A stretch of DNA of 64,000 bases. Origin: Azospirillum sp. TSO22-1 (GTDB lineage Bacteria; Pseudomonadota; Alphaproteobacteria; Azospirillales; Azospirillaceae). The notes beneath the pieces are model-generated. The model ran no database searches, was not told the DNA's origin, and saw only the letters and a list, made by a program, of their open reading frames with translations. The translations under genes were made by a program, and so were the position numbers. This document shows, in pieces, positions 62,895 to 64,000 of the stretch; within the stretch, counting starts at the first letter, position 1, and each line of letters starts with the position of its first letter. The stretch spans positions 107,402 through 171,401 of the forward strand of contig NZ_LGQZ01000079.1 in NCBI RefSeq assembly GCF_003116015.1. Direction: 5' to 3'.

Positions 62895-63212
62895 TCAGGT
62901 TGCGAGGATCACCACCGCCAGCACCACCACGGCCACCGCCAGCGTCGAGGCGACGGCGACGCCCAGGCCGTGCGCCGGGCCGACCTCGTTGCCCCTCTCG
63001 TGCCCCGGCGGATGCGTCGCGGGCGGCGGGCGGACGCCGCCGGTGGGGCGGGTGCCGGCGGCCTCGTCGTCGGTGCCCAGCGGCGCCGCGGCGGGATCCC
63101 AGGCCGGGATCTTGTCGCCGGTGCGGCCGCTGTCGATGTCGTGGCGCAGGCGCTGCGCGTCCGCGGTGGGCGGTACGGGCGATTCGCCGCCGCGCGGCTT
63201 GTAGTCGGCCAT
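62895..63212 (-). CDS. Small membrane-anchored hypothetical protein
   Basis: A 105-residue protein: a hydrophilic, proline-rich N-terminal part (DAQRLRHDIDSGRTGDKIPAWDPAAAPLG) and one C-terminal membrane helix (VAVASTLAVAVVVLAVVILAT). Looks like a conserved tail-anchored protein of unknown function. The adjacent gene at 63292 is also a tiny membrane protein. Confidence 0.6.
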   Translation of the reverse strand: MADYKPRGGESPVPPTADAQRLRHDIDSGRTGDKIPAWDPAAAPLGTDDEAAGTRPTGGVRPPPATHPPGHERGNEVGPAHGLGVAVASTLAVAVVVLAVVILAT

Positions 63213-63291
63213 GAACGGGCCTCCGGTTCCGGGCGTCCCGCCCGACTCAACCGGGGCCGCGCAGGGCCGGTTCCCTCAGTTGCCGGTTTCC

Positions 63292-63450
63292 TCAGGTGTA
63301 GGCGAAGATCAGGAACGCCAGCACCGCGGCGGTGGCGCCGGACACCATGATCAGCCCGGGGGTGCGCAGCGCGCCCTGCCGGTGCAGCGCGATGGCCACG
63401 CCGACGATGGCCACGCCCAGGAACAGCAGGGTGAATTCGCGGTCGGTCAT
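63292..63450 (-). CDS. Small membrane protein, 52 residues
   Basis: Too short for most ORF calling. It reads MTDREFTLLFLGVAIVGVAI, a His-Arg-rich turn, then GLIMVSGATAAVLAFLIF: two hydrophobic helices. Family unknown. It lies between the tRNA-Thr gene and the 105-residue gene on the same strand. Confidence 0.5.
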   Translation of the reverse strand: MTDREFTLLFLGVAIVGVAIALHRQGALRTPGLIMVSGATAAVLAFLIFAYT

Positions 63451-63471
63451 CGGAACGGCCCTCGGTGCGGG

Positions 63472-63547
63472 TGGTGCCGGCTACAGGACTTGAACCCGTG
63501 ACCGTCAGTTTACAAAACTGCTGCTCTACCAACTGAGCTAAGCCGGC
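63472..63547 (-). tRNA. tRNA-Thr (UGU)
   Basis: Cloverleaf visible on the minus strand: acceptor GCCGGCT/AGCCGGC, D-arm with AGCTCAGTTGGTAGAGC, anticodon loop TTTGTAA with anticodon TGT, T-arm GGGTTCAAGTCC. The 3' CCA is encoded (63472-63474). The anticodon reads ACA threonine codons. Confidence 0.95.
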
Positions 63548-63851
63548 GTACCCGCGTGGGCGAGGGCGGCCCTAACCTAGCGTCGGTCGTCGCCAAGGAC
63601 AAGCCGTCCGAGCGCCTCCACCGCACGCGCGGTGATTCGCCCGGTCCGGCGGGCCGAAGGCCACCGCCGGTTTGATTCGCCGGTCCATGGGGCGCGCCGC
63701 GCCGACACGCGGCCCGGACCGCCGCGCCGCGCGCACCGGGCGTTGGCCGCCGGAACGGCGCCCGGCCTTGCGAACACACGGTTTTGCGGTGGCGATGCGA
63801 AGCGCCGGCGGGGCCGTTTGCGATTTCCTGGAAATTCCCCGCTCACGGCGG

Positions 63852-63880
63852 TTGACAAGGCCCAAAAAATTCTCATAGTG
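63852..63880 (+). promoter_or_regulatory. Promoter of the tRNA-Tyr gene
   Basis: TTGACA (63852-63857) and ATAGTG (63875-63880) are 17 bases apart in an AT-rich stretch, 39 bases before the tRNA. The 371-base region 63549-63919 otherwise shows no gene. Confidence 0.7.
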
Positions 63881-63919
63881 CCGAACTCCGCGGCGGGGTT
63901 AACTCCGGCGCGGGGCTGC

Positions 63920-64000
63920 GGAAGGGTGGCCGAGTGGTTAAAGGCAGCAGACTGTAAATCTGCCCGCGTCAGCGTACGTAGGTTCGAATCCTACCCCTTC
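63920..64000 (+). tRNA. tRNA-Tyr (GUA), partial
   Basis: Starts GGAAGGG, has a D-arm, anticodon GTA in the ACTGTAAATC loop, a long variable arm (class II, as in tyrosine tRNA) and the T-arm GGTTCGAATCC. The acceptor 3' strand CCCTTC is cut by the window end, so the last base or two and the CCA are missing. Confidence 0.92.

Noticed and set aside
63549..63919. Protein-coding genes in the gap between the two tRNAs
   Set aside because: The small open frames there overlap on both strands, lack ribosome-binding sites and have Arg/Pro-rich shadow composition; only the tRNA promoter is supported.

Overview
The window is very GC-rich DNA from a Gram-negative chromosome, most likely an alphaproteobacterium close to Azospirillum/Rhodospirillales. 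This is inferred from the GC-heavy codon use, an aa3-type (A1) cytochrome oxidase, a LexA box of the alphaproteobacterial GTTC-N7-GTTC type, outer-membrane export genes, and intergenic palindromes common in that group. No transposase, integrase, CRISPR array or rRNA was found. Two tRNA genes lie at the right edge: Thr complete, Tyr cut by the window end.

Left part (1-14.2 kb): a thioredoxin-reductase-like flavoprotein, cytochrome c oxidase subunits II and I without their usual partners, ferredoxin-NADP reductase, an orphan HAMP membrane protein and a cytochrome b561. A DNA topoisomerase IB with its usual small partner follows, then a GH13 glucosidase, a convergent pair resembling EboC (UbiA-like) and EboA, and a YejA-like peptide-binding protein.

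Pel region (14.3-29.4 kb): a receiver-only response regulator and then a tightly packed Pel exopolysaccharide operon (pelX epimerase, GH114 hydrolase, PelA-type deacetylase, PelB-type TPR scaffold, PelB-type outer-membrane barrel, pelD, pelE, pelF, pelG, and a small unknown secreted protein). PelA and PelB, normally single large proteins, are each encoded by two genes. A large palindromic repeat sits inside the operon and appears to supply the ribosome-binding site of pelE.

Middle (29.5-40 kb): a MetX-like secreted esterase, a MarR regulator, an HTH/S24-type regulator, and a four-gene operon (YqaJ-type exonuclease, putative single-strand annealing protein, two small proteins) behind a perfect alphaproteobacterial SOS box and closed by a terminator. 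Then come tex and an ArsR-type regulator divergent from an EamA exporter and an ABM-domain protein, with a perfect 24-bp palindrome between them.

Hydrogenase-like region (40.2-47.4 kb): six overlapping genes, hyfB-hyfC-hyfE-hyfF plus large and small subunit genes. In the large subunit both cysteines of the proximal [NiFe] motif are serines, so this looks like an energy-converting hydrogenase-related (Ehr) complex and not a hydrogenase.

Right part (47.4-64 kb): an ExeA-like ATPase fused to ankyrin repeats, a GlcNAc-type ROK kinase and nagA, trehalose-phosphatase otsB, another EamA transporter, a branched-chain amino-acid-type ABC transporter with fused LivH-LivM permeases, a MarR regulator, an outer-membrane barrel plus a Wza-type export lipoprotein, small membrane proteins, and the tRNAs. 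Several stretches look like undescribed structured RNA or operators (39.8, 52.7 and 60.0 kb).
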